Below, piece by piece: positions 1-8,292 of a stretch of 40,199 nt of DNA (position 1 is the first letter of the stretch; every line of letters starts with the position of its first letter). Both the position numbers and the translations under genes were made by a program. The notes beneath the pieces were generated by a model, which searched no databases, was not told the DNA's origin, and worked only from the letters and a program-made list of their open reading frames with translations. This stretch comes from Microcaldota archaeon (GTDB taxonomy: Archaea; Micrarchaeota; Micrarchaeia; Anstonellales; Bilamarchaeaceae), in contig JACCLH010000004.1 in assembly GCA_013425375.1 (NCBI GenBank), forward strand, positions 1-40,199, read 5' to 3'.

Positions 1-3
1 TAT

Positions 4-86
4 GCAGGGGAAGAGATTTGAACTCTTGAACGGACTAACCGATCAGGCCCTGAACCTGACGCGTTTGACCACTTCGCTACCCCTGC
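4..86 (-). tRNA. tRNA-Leu (CAG anticodon), no encoded CCA
   Basis: Reverse complement GCAGGGG-TA-...-TCAGG-TTCAGGG-CCTGA-(long variable arm)-AAGAG-TTCAAAT-CTCTT-CCCCTGC; acceptor, anticodon and T stems pair. Confidence 0.93.
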
Positions 87-183
87 GAACGAATGTGAGC
101 GGGGGTTTGATGGTCGGAGTGCCGATCAGCTATACCCCTGCTAATGAGTAGAATTCTATTAACTAAGGCAACCAAATATAAAC

Positions 184-1470
184 TTACTCTCCCTCTCCAG
201 CCTTATTAGAGCCGCCCTTGGCGGCTCTGATATCCGAGTCGTCCGACGACTCGGACATTGCGAATTCTATCGGCTGCCTTGTGAAGACCCTTGTCCCGGA
301 AGGCACATTCTTGTTGACCACCACTCCAGAGTGTATCCAGCAGTTCGTGCCGATGAACTTGCCAGGCATGGTGCATGACAGCACGCCGAATTTGGTGTTG
401 TCGCCCACGAAGACGCCCAGCTTCTTCCTGCCTGAGTTGGCCCAGCCCTTCTCGGTCTGGACATTGACGTTCTCGCCATCGAACCTGAAGTTCGCTATCT
501 GTGTCCCTGAGCCGAAGTTCACATTCTCGCCAATCACGCTGTCACCTATATATGCGAGATGCTTAGCGTTGACATGGTCCAAAAGTATGCTGTTCTTCAC
601 TGTGGTACCGCTCCCTATGGCGCACCATTTGCCTATGCAGTTGTATCCTTTGAGATAGGCGTTCGGGCCGATGACCGTGCCTGCACCGATGTAAGCAGAG
701 CCTTCCACGTAGCTGTTTATTATCCTCGCTCCCTCTTCCATGATGACCTTTCCTTCTATGGTGGAATTCTCTATATGACCTGATTGGGAATCCATCTTCG
801 ACAGCACATATTCGTTGGCCTCGAGAAGGTCCCAAGGATATGCGATGTCGCGCCAGTAGCCCTCGGTCACGACACCTTTCGCACCCACGAAAAGGTTCAC
901 TATCTCATGCTCGCCCCGCTCGGATTTCCCGATTGACCTGAGCTCGCTGAAGACGGTCGGCTCCATGCAGTAGACAGAGAGATTGGCGAGGTCGCTTTTC
1001 GGATGCTTGGGCTTCTCCTCGAAAAGGCTGACCTTGCCATTGGACAGCTCCACAACGCCGTATTCGTGCGGGTTGTCCACCCTCTTGAGGCCCAGGGTTA
1101 TGCCGCCCTCATGGCCCTTCATCACTGCGCTTATCACTGAGGATTCGGTCACTATGTCGCCTGCGAGCGCCATGAACGTGTCGCTGACCTGGTCCTTAGC
1201 GCAGAGCAATGCCGCGCCAGTCCCAGTCTCGCTGCCCTGCTCGACAAAGGAGACTTTCATGCCGACATCTGCCTTGGAGAGATATTCGGTGATTTTCTCC
1301 TTCATGTGGCGGACCACTATGACCGCCTCGGTTATGCCTGCCTTCCTGGCTTCGATGAGGAGGTTGTGTATCAGCGGCTTTCCTGCGACAGGCAGCATGG
1401 CCTTGGACCTTGTCTCGGTGAGCGGCCTGAGCCTCTTGCCTTCCCCTGCCGCAAGTATGATTGCTTTCAT
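184..1470 (-). CDS. Sugar-1-phosphate nucleotidylyltransferase, GlmU-like bifunctional (nucleotidyltransferase plus left-handed beta-helix acyltransferase)
   Basis: MKAIILAAGEGKRLRPLTETRSKAMLPVAGKPL signature; C-terminal hexapeptide-repeat region (GARIINSYVEGSAYIGAGTVIGPNAYL). Internal ATG at 1470 preferred over ORF start 1515. Confidence 0.88.
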   Translation of the reverse strand: MKAIILAAGEGKRLRPLTETRSKAMLPVAGKPLIHNLLIEARKAGITEAVIVVRHMKEKITEYLSKADVGMKVSFVEQGSETGTGAALLCAKDQVSDTFMALAGDIVTESSVISAVMKGHEGGITLGLKRVDNPHEYGVVELSNGKVSLFEEKPKHPKSDLANLSVYCMEPTVFSELRSIGKSERGEHEIVNLFVGAKGVVTEGYWRDIAYPWDLLEANEYVLSKMDSQSGHIENSTIEGKVIMEEGARIINSYVEGSAYIGAGTVIGPNAYLKGYNCIGKWCAIGSGTTVKNSILLDHVNAKHLAYIGDSVIGENVNFGSGTQIANFRFDGENVNVQTEKGWANSGRKKLGVFVGDNTKFGVLSCTMPGKFIGTNCWIHSGVVVNKNVPSGTRVFTRQPIEFAMSESSDDSDIRAAKGGSNKAGEGE

Positions 1471-1636
1471 GGCAAAACCCTCCACGCCATTCTCCATGGG
1501 GTTTTGTATCCCCATCTATCTGCCTTCATGTGAAAACCCTCACGTCTCCGCTATACGTTGTTTCGCCGCTCCTGTTTAAACCTTTTCTGATTTTAAAACA
1601 TGAAGATTTATAAAGTATAACAAACATATTCAACAC

Positions 1637-2425
1637 ATGCTTCACACAAAAAGGCTCGCTTATGAGGATGGTAAAAAGGCTGAAAAGCCAAAGCAGTCCA
1701 AGAGCCTGTTTTTCGGAGCGGTATGCGGCGCTGCGCTCATGATGTCTACATCATGTGCCCATGCAGATTTAATCCCCAATAAGGAAACGCCGCGTCCAAA
1801 GAGGGAAATGCCTGCCTGGACCCTTACGAAGAAACCCAAAAGTGAAGAGATAAAAGGAAAGTGCGGAGCGGACCTGACTGCCGCGCTGAATGAAGGCAAG
1901 AAGATCATCGAGAGCATCTGCACAGACCACTATGAATATGTGCTGACGCAGGATGAGATAATGATTTTCCCCAGGGAAAAGCCAGAGAGCATGAATATAG
2001 ATGATGTGAAGGTTACTTTCAGCAACATGGCGCTTGATGTGAAGAATATAACCAAGGCAGGAGTGGTGGATTGGGAGGCATCGGATGCAGAAGCGTATCT
2101 TATGCTTCGCAACAACACGCTGGTAGTGGTGCCACGCGAGGGAAAGGACCTGCGGGTGTCGATCTATGACCTCTATTTCGACGCAGCGAGTATGGGGAAG
2201 GAACGCATGGCTTATCTCAAAGGATATCTTGTTCTTGCTACACCTAACGGCAGCATCCTGTTCCTGAATGATGGAAAATGGTATACCCGGCCAAGCGGCA
2301 TAAGCGATCCGGATGCCACTCTGCACAAGACAGCTGGGGGGCTCTTCTTCGGAGATAAAAACGGCGCAGATGTGGAGATAAAAATAGATGAGGACGGTCC
2401 TTCAGTGGCCGCCCCTTCGAAATGA
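1637..2425 (+). CDS. Lipoprotein-like / exported protein of unknown function, paralog of 4288..5076
   Basis: 262 aa; Lys-rich N-terminus, hydrophobic stretch and lipobox-like Cys (SLFFGAVCGAALMMSTSCAHA). Near-identical paralog downstream; TATA-like tttataaa about 29 nt before ATG (leaderless). Confidence 0.75.
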   Translation: MLHTKRLAYEDGKKAEKPKQSKSLFFGAVCGAALMMSTSCAHADLIPNKETPRPKREMPAWTLTKKPKSEEIKGKCGADLTAALNEGKKIIESICTDHYEYVLTQDEIMIFPREKPESMNIDDVKVTFSNMALDVKNITKAGVVDWEASDAEAYLMLRNNTLVVVPREGKDLRVSIYDLYFDAASMGKERMAYLKGYLVLATPNGSILFLNDGKWYTRPSGISDPDATLHKTAGGLFFGDKNGADVEIKIDEDGPSVAAPSK

Positions 2426-2986
2426 TTACATTGGATGCTTCACGCGCGCTATGTGAATGCTGGCATTGGTATCAGCCATCAGAGCGTTGTGAATAGTCTC
2501 CAGAGCTTTGCCAAGGTCAGCGGGCTTTACGCCTTCCACCGCGAGCACGGGGTTGTCAGTCCCATAGAGCAGGGTGTGGCGCCTCTCTTCCTGAGTGCCT
2601 GTGATAGGCTTCTCGCAGCTTATCGTGAATTTTTTGCTTTCGTTTTCCACAGTAGCTTCCACATCATAACGAAAAACATGCACTGGAGCTTCACCCTTTT
2701 TCGCGACCGCTCCGGCGAGCGGGGATGATATCGGGCCCATGAGCAGAGATGCCTTGACATTCTCGTCTGTCACCGGCCTGGTGGGGTGGCGCATCCTCCA
2801 TACCAGGTTTGCATCCTGTTGGTCGATTCCGAAACCAGCTTTGAAGGTGAAGTTCCTCTCCTTTGTCATTTCCATTATGCTCTTCACTGCGTCAGGACTG
2901 TATTTTGCGGTATACAGCCTTTTGACTAGTGCATTGTCCAATTCTGCCTCGCTCAGGGGTTTAACCATCTTTCCAGTTCCAGCCAT
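2426..2986 (-). CDS. Conserved-looking hypothetical protein, paralogous to 5156..5734 and more distantly to 3041..4096
   Basis: 186 aa ORF with RBS-like context (aggtgatttgaatgg on the minus strand). Shared motifs with the 192-aa protein (MGP[IL]S, F-I-[SR]-CEK-IT, ERR-LL). Confidence 0.7.
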   Translation of the reverse strand: MAGTGKMVKPLSEAELDNALVKRLYTAKYSPDAVKSIMEMTKERNFTFKAGFGIDQQDANLVWRMRHPTRPVTDENVKASLLMGPISSPLAGAVAKKGEAPVHVFRYDVEATVENESKKFTISCEKPITGTQEERRHTLLYGTDNPVLAVEGVKPADLGKALETIHNALMADTNASIHIARVKHPM

Positions 2987-3040
2987 TCAAATCACCTCGA
3001 TATAATCATGTTATCATAATCACGTTATAATTTTTTTAAT

Positions 3041-4096
3041 TCATACCTTATCTACCTTCAGCTCTTTCATGAAGGCGCGGCATTGCGACGCCAGATATGA
3101 TGTGTACCTCTTGAGCAGGTCGCCGCTCTCCGGACCGAGCACGTCACCCCTCGGCGTGGTCACAGACAGGACCGCAGCCGGCTCGTTCTGGAGGATGTTG
3201 GAAATCTCGGTTTTGAGGTCCTTGCCTTTCAGCTCCTTGTTGAGCGTGACGCTGTACTTCTGGCCGTAGATGTCTATGTTGTAGGCGTATTCTTTGGTGA
3301 CGCTTTCGGCCTTGCCTGGAGAAAGCTTTGGTTTGCCGTACGAGCCCGCCTCGATGTAGACAGTATCTAACTGCACTGGCGGCTTCAGCTCGGATTTCTT
3401 CGGTACCGCTGCGAGGTATGGATTCTTTGGCATCTTTTCGAGGAAATCCTTGCCGCGGTACGGGTTGAACTCCAGTTCCGCTCCTTTCACAGCGACAGTG
3501 GGCCCTGCAGGCTTTTTCGTGCCCTCCTTGTAAAGATATGGATTCATCTCCAACTTCTCCAAGTCTGCTGACGCGACAGCAGTATCTGCCGGCTTTTCCC
3601 TGGCCCCAGGCACCCGGGCAGGGCCTTTGAACATCGCGCCTGCGGCAGCGGCCTTATAATTCTCCTTCGGATGGGCACGGGCATAATCGAGCGCGTCCTT
3701 GACCGCGGAGACGTCGAATTTTTCTATCCTGTTGAAGCCAGGCATCTCTAACCCCTGGCGGGCGCGGTCGACGATCTCGTAGGCCTCATCCGCAGTGTAT
3801 CCTTTCTTCATGAGCTTCGGCATGAACGTCAATTGGTCGCGGGTCTGTTCCACAGCATCGCGCGCCTTTCTTAGCATGGAGCGTCCCTCCGGGGTCTTTG
3901 GACGCGGGAACGTGATTTCCTTGCCTTTGGAAGCGTCAGATGCCAGTCTGAGTATGGTATCGGCCGTAGCTGGTTTGAAGCCCTGTGAGATTAGGTTCTG
4001 GCGTATCATGTCCTGGGTCTGCTGCATCATCGGAGTTAGCGTTTCTGCTGTTTTTTCCTCTGCCTTCTGTACTGGCGTCATGGCATCACTTCCCAC
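3041..4096 (-). CDS. Hypothetical protein, third member of the local paralog family (extended)
   Basis: 351 aa ORF; contains LISQGFKPATADTILRLA and GYTADEAYEIVDRA, resembling KRGYTPEQVNTIMKLA of the 192-aa protein; similar C-terminal pattern (KYSVTLNKEL...). Confidence 0.7.
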   Translation of the reverse strand: MGSDAMTPVQKAEEKTAETLTPMMQQTQDMIRQNLISQGFKPATADTILRLASDASKGKEITFPRPKTPEGRSMLRKARDAVEQTRDQLTFMPKLMKKGYTADEAYEIVDRARQGLEMPGFNRIEKFDVSAVKDALDYARAHPKENYKAAAAGAMFKGPARVPGAREKPADTAVASADLEKLEMNPYLYKEGTKKPAGPTVAVKGAELEFNPYRGKDFLEKMPKNPYLAAVPKKSELKPPVQLDTVYIEAGSYGKPKLSPGKAESVTKEYAYNIDIYGQKYSVTLNKELKGKDLKTEISNILQNEPAAVLSVTTPRGDVLGPESGDLLKRYTSYLASQCRAFMKELKVDKV

Positions 4097-4287
4097 GCAG
4101 CGTTAAAATAAATGCTGCTTTTGGTTCCGCACGTGCGGAATATATCATATTTGTGGTAAAGGATTTATAAACCTGCAACTTGGGCTGTGGAACGGTAGGG
4201 ACCTTAGGGGATTGCTGCGCTCGGCCTCAAACCTTTTCTGGTTTGGAAGCATAATGGTTTATAAACTATAACAAACATATTCAACAC

Positions 4288-5076
4288 ATGCTTCACACAA
4301 AAAGGCTCGCTTATCAGGATGGCAAAAAGGCAGAAAGGCCAAAGCAGTCCAAGAACCTGTTTTTCGGAGCGGTATGCGGCGCTGCGCTCACGCTGTTCGT
4401 ATCGTGCGCCCACGCAGATTTGATTTCCAAGAAGGAAACACCACGTCCAAATAGGGAGATGCCTGCCTGGATTTTGGCGAAGAAACCCAAAAATGAAGAG
4501 ATAAAAGGGAAGTGCGGGGCAGACCTGACTGCCGCGGTGAAGGAAGGCGAGAAGATTGTCGAGAGCATATGCACAGACAACTATGAATACGTGCTGACGC
4601 AGGATGACATTCTGATCTTTCCCAGGAAAAAGCCGGAGAGCATGGACGTATATGATGTGAAGGTGACATTCAGCCACATGACGCTTGGCGTAAAAAACAT
4701 GATCAAGGTAGGAGTGGTGGATTGGGAGGCATCGGATGAAGGAGCATATCTGCTGCTTCGCAACAAAAAGGTGGTCATGGTGCCACGTGAAAGCGATGAA
4801 CTGGCGGCACCCACGTTTGAATTGTATTTCGACGTAGCGAGTATGGGGAAGGAACGCATGGCGTATCTCAATGGATATGTCGTTCTTGCTATGCCTAGCG
4901 GTGATATCCTGTTTTTGAAAGATGGCGAAAAACGTGTCCGACCAAGCCACATAAGCGGGCCGGATGCCACCCTGCATAAGACAGCTGGCAGGCTTTTCTT
5001 CGGAAAGAAAGACGGCGCTGATGTGGAGATAAAAATAGATAAGGACGGCCCTTCAGTGGCCGCCCCTTCGAAATGA
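4288..5076 (+). CDS. Lipoprotein-like / exported protein of unknown function, paralog of 1637..2425
   Basis: 262 aa, colinear with 1637..2425 over full length; identical leaderless promoter-start region (tataacaaacatattcaacacatgcttcacacaaaaaggctcgcttat). Confidence 0.75.
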   Translation: MLHTKRLAYQDGKKAERPKQSKNLFFGAVCGAALTLFVSCAHADLISKKETPRPNREMPAWILAKKPKNEEIKGKCGADLTAAVKEGEKIVESICTDNYEYVLTQDDILIFPRKKPESMDVYDVKVTFSHMTLGVKNMIKVGVVDWEASDEGAYLLLRNKKVVMVPRESDELAAPTFELYFDVASMGKERMAYLNGYVVLAMPSGDILFLKDGEKRVRPSHISGPDATLHKTAGRLFFGKKDGADVEIKIDKDGPSVAAPSK

Positions 5077-5115
5077 TTACATCAGGTGATTGTCCCGCGA
5101 AGAGCCGATGGTGGA

Positions 5116-5209
5116 TTACGGTCATTATCCAGAGCTTCACGGAGCGCATCGATCGTTACATGGATCTGACTTCGGCTTTACGGTCATTATCCAGAGCTTC
5201 ACGGAGCGC
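5116..5209. repeat. Direct repeat pair (about 32 bp, 62-bp period) at the 3' end of the 192-aa gene
   Basis: ttacggtcattatccagagcttcacggagcgc occurs at 5116-5147 and 5178-5209. Confidence 0.9.
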
Positions 5210-5734
5210 TTTGATCGTTGTAGGTTCCGTCGGGCCATAGCTCTTTTTAACTCCTACCTCGAGCAGCTTGTTGTCTTTGGTAATACCATCAAGTATGTCC
5301 AGCAGGGCAGTGCGCCTCTCGGAAAGAGGGGCAGTAATCCTCTTCTCGCAACGGATTACGAAAGATTGGTCATCGGCAGCCACGATATACTTGAAGCCTG
5401 TCTTCTCTTTCCTCTCCGCGATTACCTGGGCGGCTACGGATAGTGGACCCATAATGAACGTCTTGGTGATATCGTCCTCAGTCACCTTTGGTGCAATGAG
5501 GATTGCCTGGACTTTCTTCACGTCATCCACTTGGATTCCACTGCCCGCAACTACCGTGAAGACAGGCTTATTTGCCAACTTCATGATTGTGTTGACCTGC
5601 TCGGGCGTGTAGCCCCGCTTATCGAGGACGTCCCTTACCTTCTCCTCGATTTTGGTTCGGTTCAACGGCATCTGCGAAGTATCCGCAATCTTGACTGGCT
5701 CCGAAGCCTTTTGAACATCTTTGTGTCCTTCCAT
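5156..5734 (-). CDS. Hypothetical protein, paralog of 2426..2986
   Basis: 192 aa; colinear motifs with the 186-aa protein; same position relative to the upstream lipoprotein-like paralog. Confidence 0.7.
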   Translation of the reverse strand: MEGHKDVQKASEPVKIADTSQMPLNRTKIEEKVRDVLDKRGYTPEQVNTIMKLANKPVFTVVAGSGIQVDDVKKVQAILIAPKVTEDDITKTFIMGPLSVAAQVIAERKEKTGFKYIVAADDQSFVIRCEKRITAPLSERRTALLDILDGITKDNKLLEVGVKKSYGPTEPTTIKALREALDNDRKAEVRSM

Positions 5735-5771
5735 TCAAATCACCTTGGTATGGCATTATTTCTCAAATGAT

Positions 5772-5916
5772 GGCTTTGTAGAAATGCTCTAAGAGAAGCC
5801 CAATCTGCCGACGCGGGGGGACAGCGCAGCGGTGGGTCCTGCGTCAGCAAGCGCGTCCTGACTGATGGCTTTGGACTAGCGCGGCAGGCTCCCAGAAGTA
5901 GGGTTTCTACAGAGCC
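5772..5916. ncRNA. Candidate structured non-coding RNA (family and strand unknown)
   Basis: GC-rich non-coding interval. Outer 13-bp stem 5772-5784/5904-5916, inner CTGCCG/CGGCAG (5805-5810/5882-5887), GACGCG/CGCGTC and GCGCAG/CTGCGT helices. No convincing ORF. Confidence 0.4.
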
Positions 5917-6069
5917 CAAATGATGTTAAAATAAACACCGTGGTTCGGTTCTGCATCCGCAGACATTGTTATATGTGGTAAAGGGTTTATAAACCTGCAA
6001 CTCTGGCTGTGGAACGGCGGAGAGCTGAATGGAGAGAAGTTTTTTAAGGAGAAGAACGCATTACCTGAT

Positions 6070-7113
6070 ATGCTTGAAAGAAAGAAAATAGAGGATATGC
6101 TATCAGGATACAGGAAATTCAAGATAGCGACTATTTGTTCCCACTCCTCGCTCCAGATATTCAAGGGCGCCAGGGAGGAGGGCATAAAGACCATAGGCAT
6201 AGTCCAGAAGGACAAGCGGAAGCTCTACGAATCCTTCCCGCTCGGCAGGCCGGACGAATTCCTGGAGGTGGATAGCTACGACGACATACCGTTCGGGGAC
6301 CTGGTCGCAGAAGAGGCCATAGTCATACCCCACGGCTCGTTCGTGGAGTATGTCGGAGAGGCATTTGACGATTTGAAGGCGCCGATATACGGGAACCGGG
6401 CGAGCATAGCCTGGGAAAGGAGCAGGGAAAAGATGCTCGAGTGGCTGCACAAGGCCGGGATAAAGACGCCGAGGATATACAAGAGGCCCGAGGACATAGA
6501 CGGCCCGGCGCTTGTGAAGTTTCCAGGCGCGAAAGGCGGCCGGGGATACATGATTGTGGGTTCCAAGGCGGATTTCGACAAGAAGATAGGCAAACGGGAG
6601 TGCATGATACAGGAGTTCATCGTGGGTGTGCGGGCCTATCCGCATTATTTCTTCACCCCGTTCGAGAAGCTGGGCTATCCGACAGCGCAGGGATGGCTGG
6701 AGCTGCTCGGAGTTGACAGACGGGTCGAGAGCAGCGCTGACGAGATCGCGAGGGCGGTTTCTGCAGGCATAGAACCGCACATGGGGTTCACTGTGATAGG
6801 CAACGAGCCGCTGGTGCTGAGGGAATCGCTGCTTTCCGAGTACATGGAGATCGGCAGGAAGATAAGCGAAACGTCCTTCAAGCTTTTCGGAGGGCTGTAC
6901 GGGCCTTTCTGCGTGGAGACCATAATAACCGAGGAATTGGAGATCTCCGCGTTCGAGGTGAGCGCCAGGATAGTCGCAGGAACCAATGTCTATCCTGAAG
7001 GCTCGCCGTATTCTGTTTATTACTACAAGGAGCCGATGAGCGCTGGGAGAAGGATAGCGCGGGAGCTCAAGGTGGCTGCGAAAAAGAAAAGGCTGAATGA
7101 GGTAGTCTATTAG
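6070..7113 (+). CDS. purP: 5-formaminoimidazole-4-carboxamide-1-beta-D-ribofuranosyl 5'-monophosphate synthetase (PurP)
   Basis: ATICSHSSLQIFKGAREEGIKTIGIVQ, YGNRASIAWERSREKMLEWL and KFPGAKGGRGY motifs typical of archaeal PurP. Confidence 0.9.
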   Translation: MLERKKIEDMLSGYRKFKIATICSHSSLQIFKGAREEGIKTIGIVQKDKRKLYESFPLGRPDEFLEVDSYDDIPFGDLVAEEAIVIPHGSFVEYVGEAFDDLKAPIYGNRASIAWERSREKMLEWLHKAGIKTPRIYKRPEDIDGPALVKFPGAKGGRGYMIVGSKADFDKKIGKRECMIQEFIVGVRAYPHYFFTPFEKLGYPTAQGWLELLGVDRRVESSADEIARAVSAGIEPHMGFTVIGNEPLVLRESLLSEYMEIGRKISETSFKLFGGLYGPFCVETIITEELEISAFEVSARIVAGTNVYPEGSPYSVYYYKEPMSAGRRIARELKVAAKKKRLNEVVY

Positions 7114-7125
7114 GGAGGCAGGCAA

Positions 7126-7821
7126 ATGGAAAGGAATACCGTGCCCCGACATATTGCTATCATACCTGACGGGAACCGTCGCTGGGCCGAGAAACAGGGC
7201 ATCAGCAAGAAGGAAGGCTACGCCATAGGCATAGAGAAGATAGGCGACGTGCTGAAATGGTGCAAGAAGCACGATGTCTATATGCTCACCATGTGGGGAT
7301 TTTCCACAGACAACTTCAAGCGGGACCACGAGGAGGTCAGCACCCTGTTCGGGCTTTTCAAAGACAATCTCCAGAAGGCCATAGAAAGCGATGACCGCAA
7401 CAAGAAGGAGCTGAGGGTGCGGTTCTTCGGCAGGATAAACCTGTTCCCGAAAGAGATACAGCAGATGATAAGGAAGGCCGAGGAAGTGACAAGTGGCGGG
7501 GACAGGAAATACCAGCTCAATCTCCTGCTTTCCTATGGCGGGCGCGAAGAACTTGTGGATGCTGTGAACAGCATAATAGCAGAGGGTATGGACAAGGTGG
7601 ATGAGAAGGCGATAAGCGATCATCTTTATACCAAAGGAGTGCCTGACCCTGACCTGGTGATAAGGACTTCAGGAGAGCAGAGGCTGTCCGGGCTCATGCC
7701 GTGGCAGAGCTGCTACAGCGAATTCTATTTCTGCAGGAAGCTATGGCCGGATTTCTCCAAAAAGGATTTCGAGGCTGCTCTGAATGAGTACGGGAAGAGG
7801 AAGCGGAGATACGGGAAGTAG
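7126..7821 (+). CDS. uppS: Polyprenyl (undecaprenyl-type) diphosphate synthase
   Basis: HIAIIPDGNRRWAEKQG..., DLVIRTSGEQRLSGLMPWQS, SEFYF: cis-prenyltransferase motifs. Confidence 0.93.
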   Translation: MERNTVPRHIAIIPDGNRRWAEKQGISKKEGYAIGIEKIGDVLKWCKKHDVYMLTMWGFSTDNFKRDHEEVSTLFGLFKDNLQKAIESDDRNKKELRVRFFGRINLFPKEIQQMIRKAEEVTSGGDRKYQLNLLLSYGGREELVDAVNSIIAEGMDKVDEKAISDHLYTKGVPDPDLVIRTSGEQRLSGLMPWQSCYSEFYFCRKLWPDFSKKDFEAALNEYGKRKRRYGK

Positions 7822-7861
7822 GGAATTATAAAAGCTTTCACCTGAAATGAGAAAAGCATAC

Positions 7862-8064
7862 GCCGCAGTAGCTCAGTGGGAGAGCACACCTGCCTCTTTT
7901 AGGGATTGTTTTCTGAAAGAGACTGTGAAGCTGAAGACTCTCAATGAGTCGGAGGCCCTTTATCGGGTTGCCTTATCAAGGCAGAAACGGTGGGGTCGCT
8001 TGTTCAAAACGCGCGACGGCGCCGATATATGGCGACGGAGCGCGGGAACATCAGGCCTGCGGCA
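7862..8064 (+). tRNA. tRNA-like gene interrupted by apparent anticodon-loop and T-loop introns; isotype unresolved (Lys suggested)
   Basis: 5' GCCGCAG-TA-GCTC-AGTGGGA-GAGC; 3' GCTTG-TTCAA[42 nt]AT-CAGGC-CTGCGGC; TGCCT-CTTTTA[76 nt]A-AGGCA could be the anticodon arm. About a dozen nt in the anticodon arm/variable region remain unexplained. Confidence 0.6.
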
Positions 8065-8132
8065 TTTTGCTCACAGTAATGAGCAGTGCCGCCCGATTTA
8101 TTTTTAAATACTTACATCCACAAGTAAACACT

Positions 8133-8201
8133 ATGCAGAGCATGAGAGAAATTGATAACTCTAAGTCCGCATTGCTCAGCCTGCTCCTTCTCCTGGCCTG
8201 A
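8133..8201 (+). CDS. Candidate leucine-rich leader peptide (MQSMREIDNSKSALLSLLLLLA)
   Basis: 22 codons with 7 Leu near the stop; TATA-like tttttaaata about 25-30 nt before ATG (leaderless pattern); lies directly upstream of a LeuA-family gene. Confidence 0.4.
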   Translation: MQSMREIDNSKSALLSLLLLLA

Positions 8202-8210
8202 CCGGCCACA

Positions 8211-8220
8211 CTCTTATATA
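8211..8220 (+). promoter_or_regulatory. Putative TATA box of the LeuA-family gene
   Basis: ctcttatata; RBS-like gaggtga lies just before ATG 8293. Confidence 0.5.
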
Positions 8221-8292
8221 CCCCCTGATTTGTAAGAAAAAATATCCTCAGTCTTACTTCTTTCTATCATCGAAAAAAACGAGGTGAAGGAT

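Noticed and set aside
5116-5209. Possible CRISPR-like repeat
   Set aside because: Only two copies, no spacer series, and the repeat is part of coding sequence; no cas genes seen anywhere in the window.
5772-5916. RNase P RNA, SRP RNA or 5S rRNA
   Set aside because: Length and conserved motifs of those families were not found by eye; left as an unassigned structured candidate.
6103-7623. 506-aa minus-strand ORF opposite purP/uppS
   Set aside because: Antisense shadow of two confidently identified genes in GC-rich codon context; no recognisable motifs.
7902-7977. Box C/D guide RNA inside the tRNA-like intron
   Set aside because: CTGA and TGTGAAG-like strings occur but spacing and paired boxes C/D/C'/D' are not convincing.
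7847-8107. ORF over the tRNA-like gene
   Set aside because: The sequence is explained by a tRNA 5' half and intron hairpins; translation has no family resemblance.
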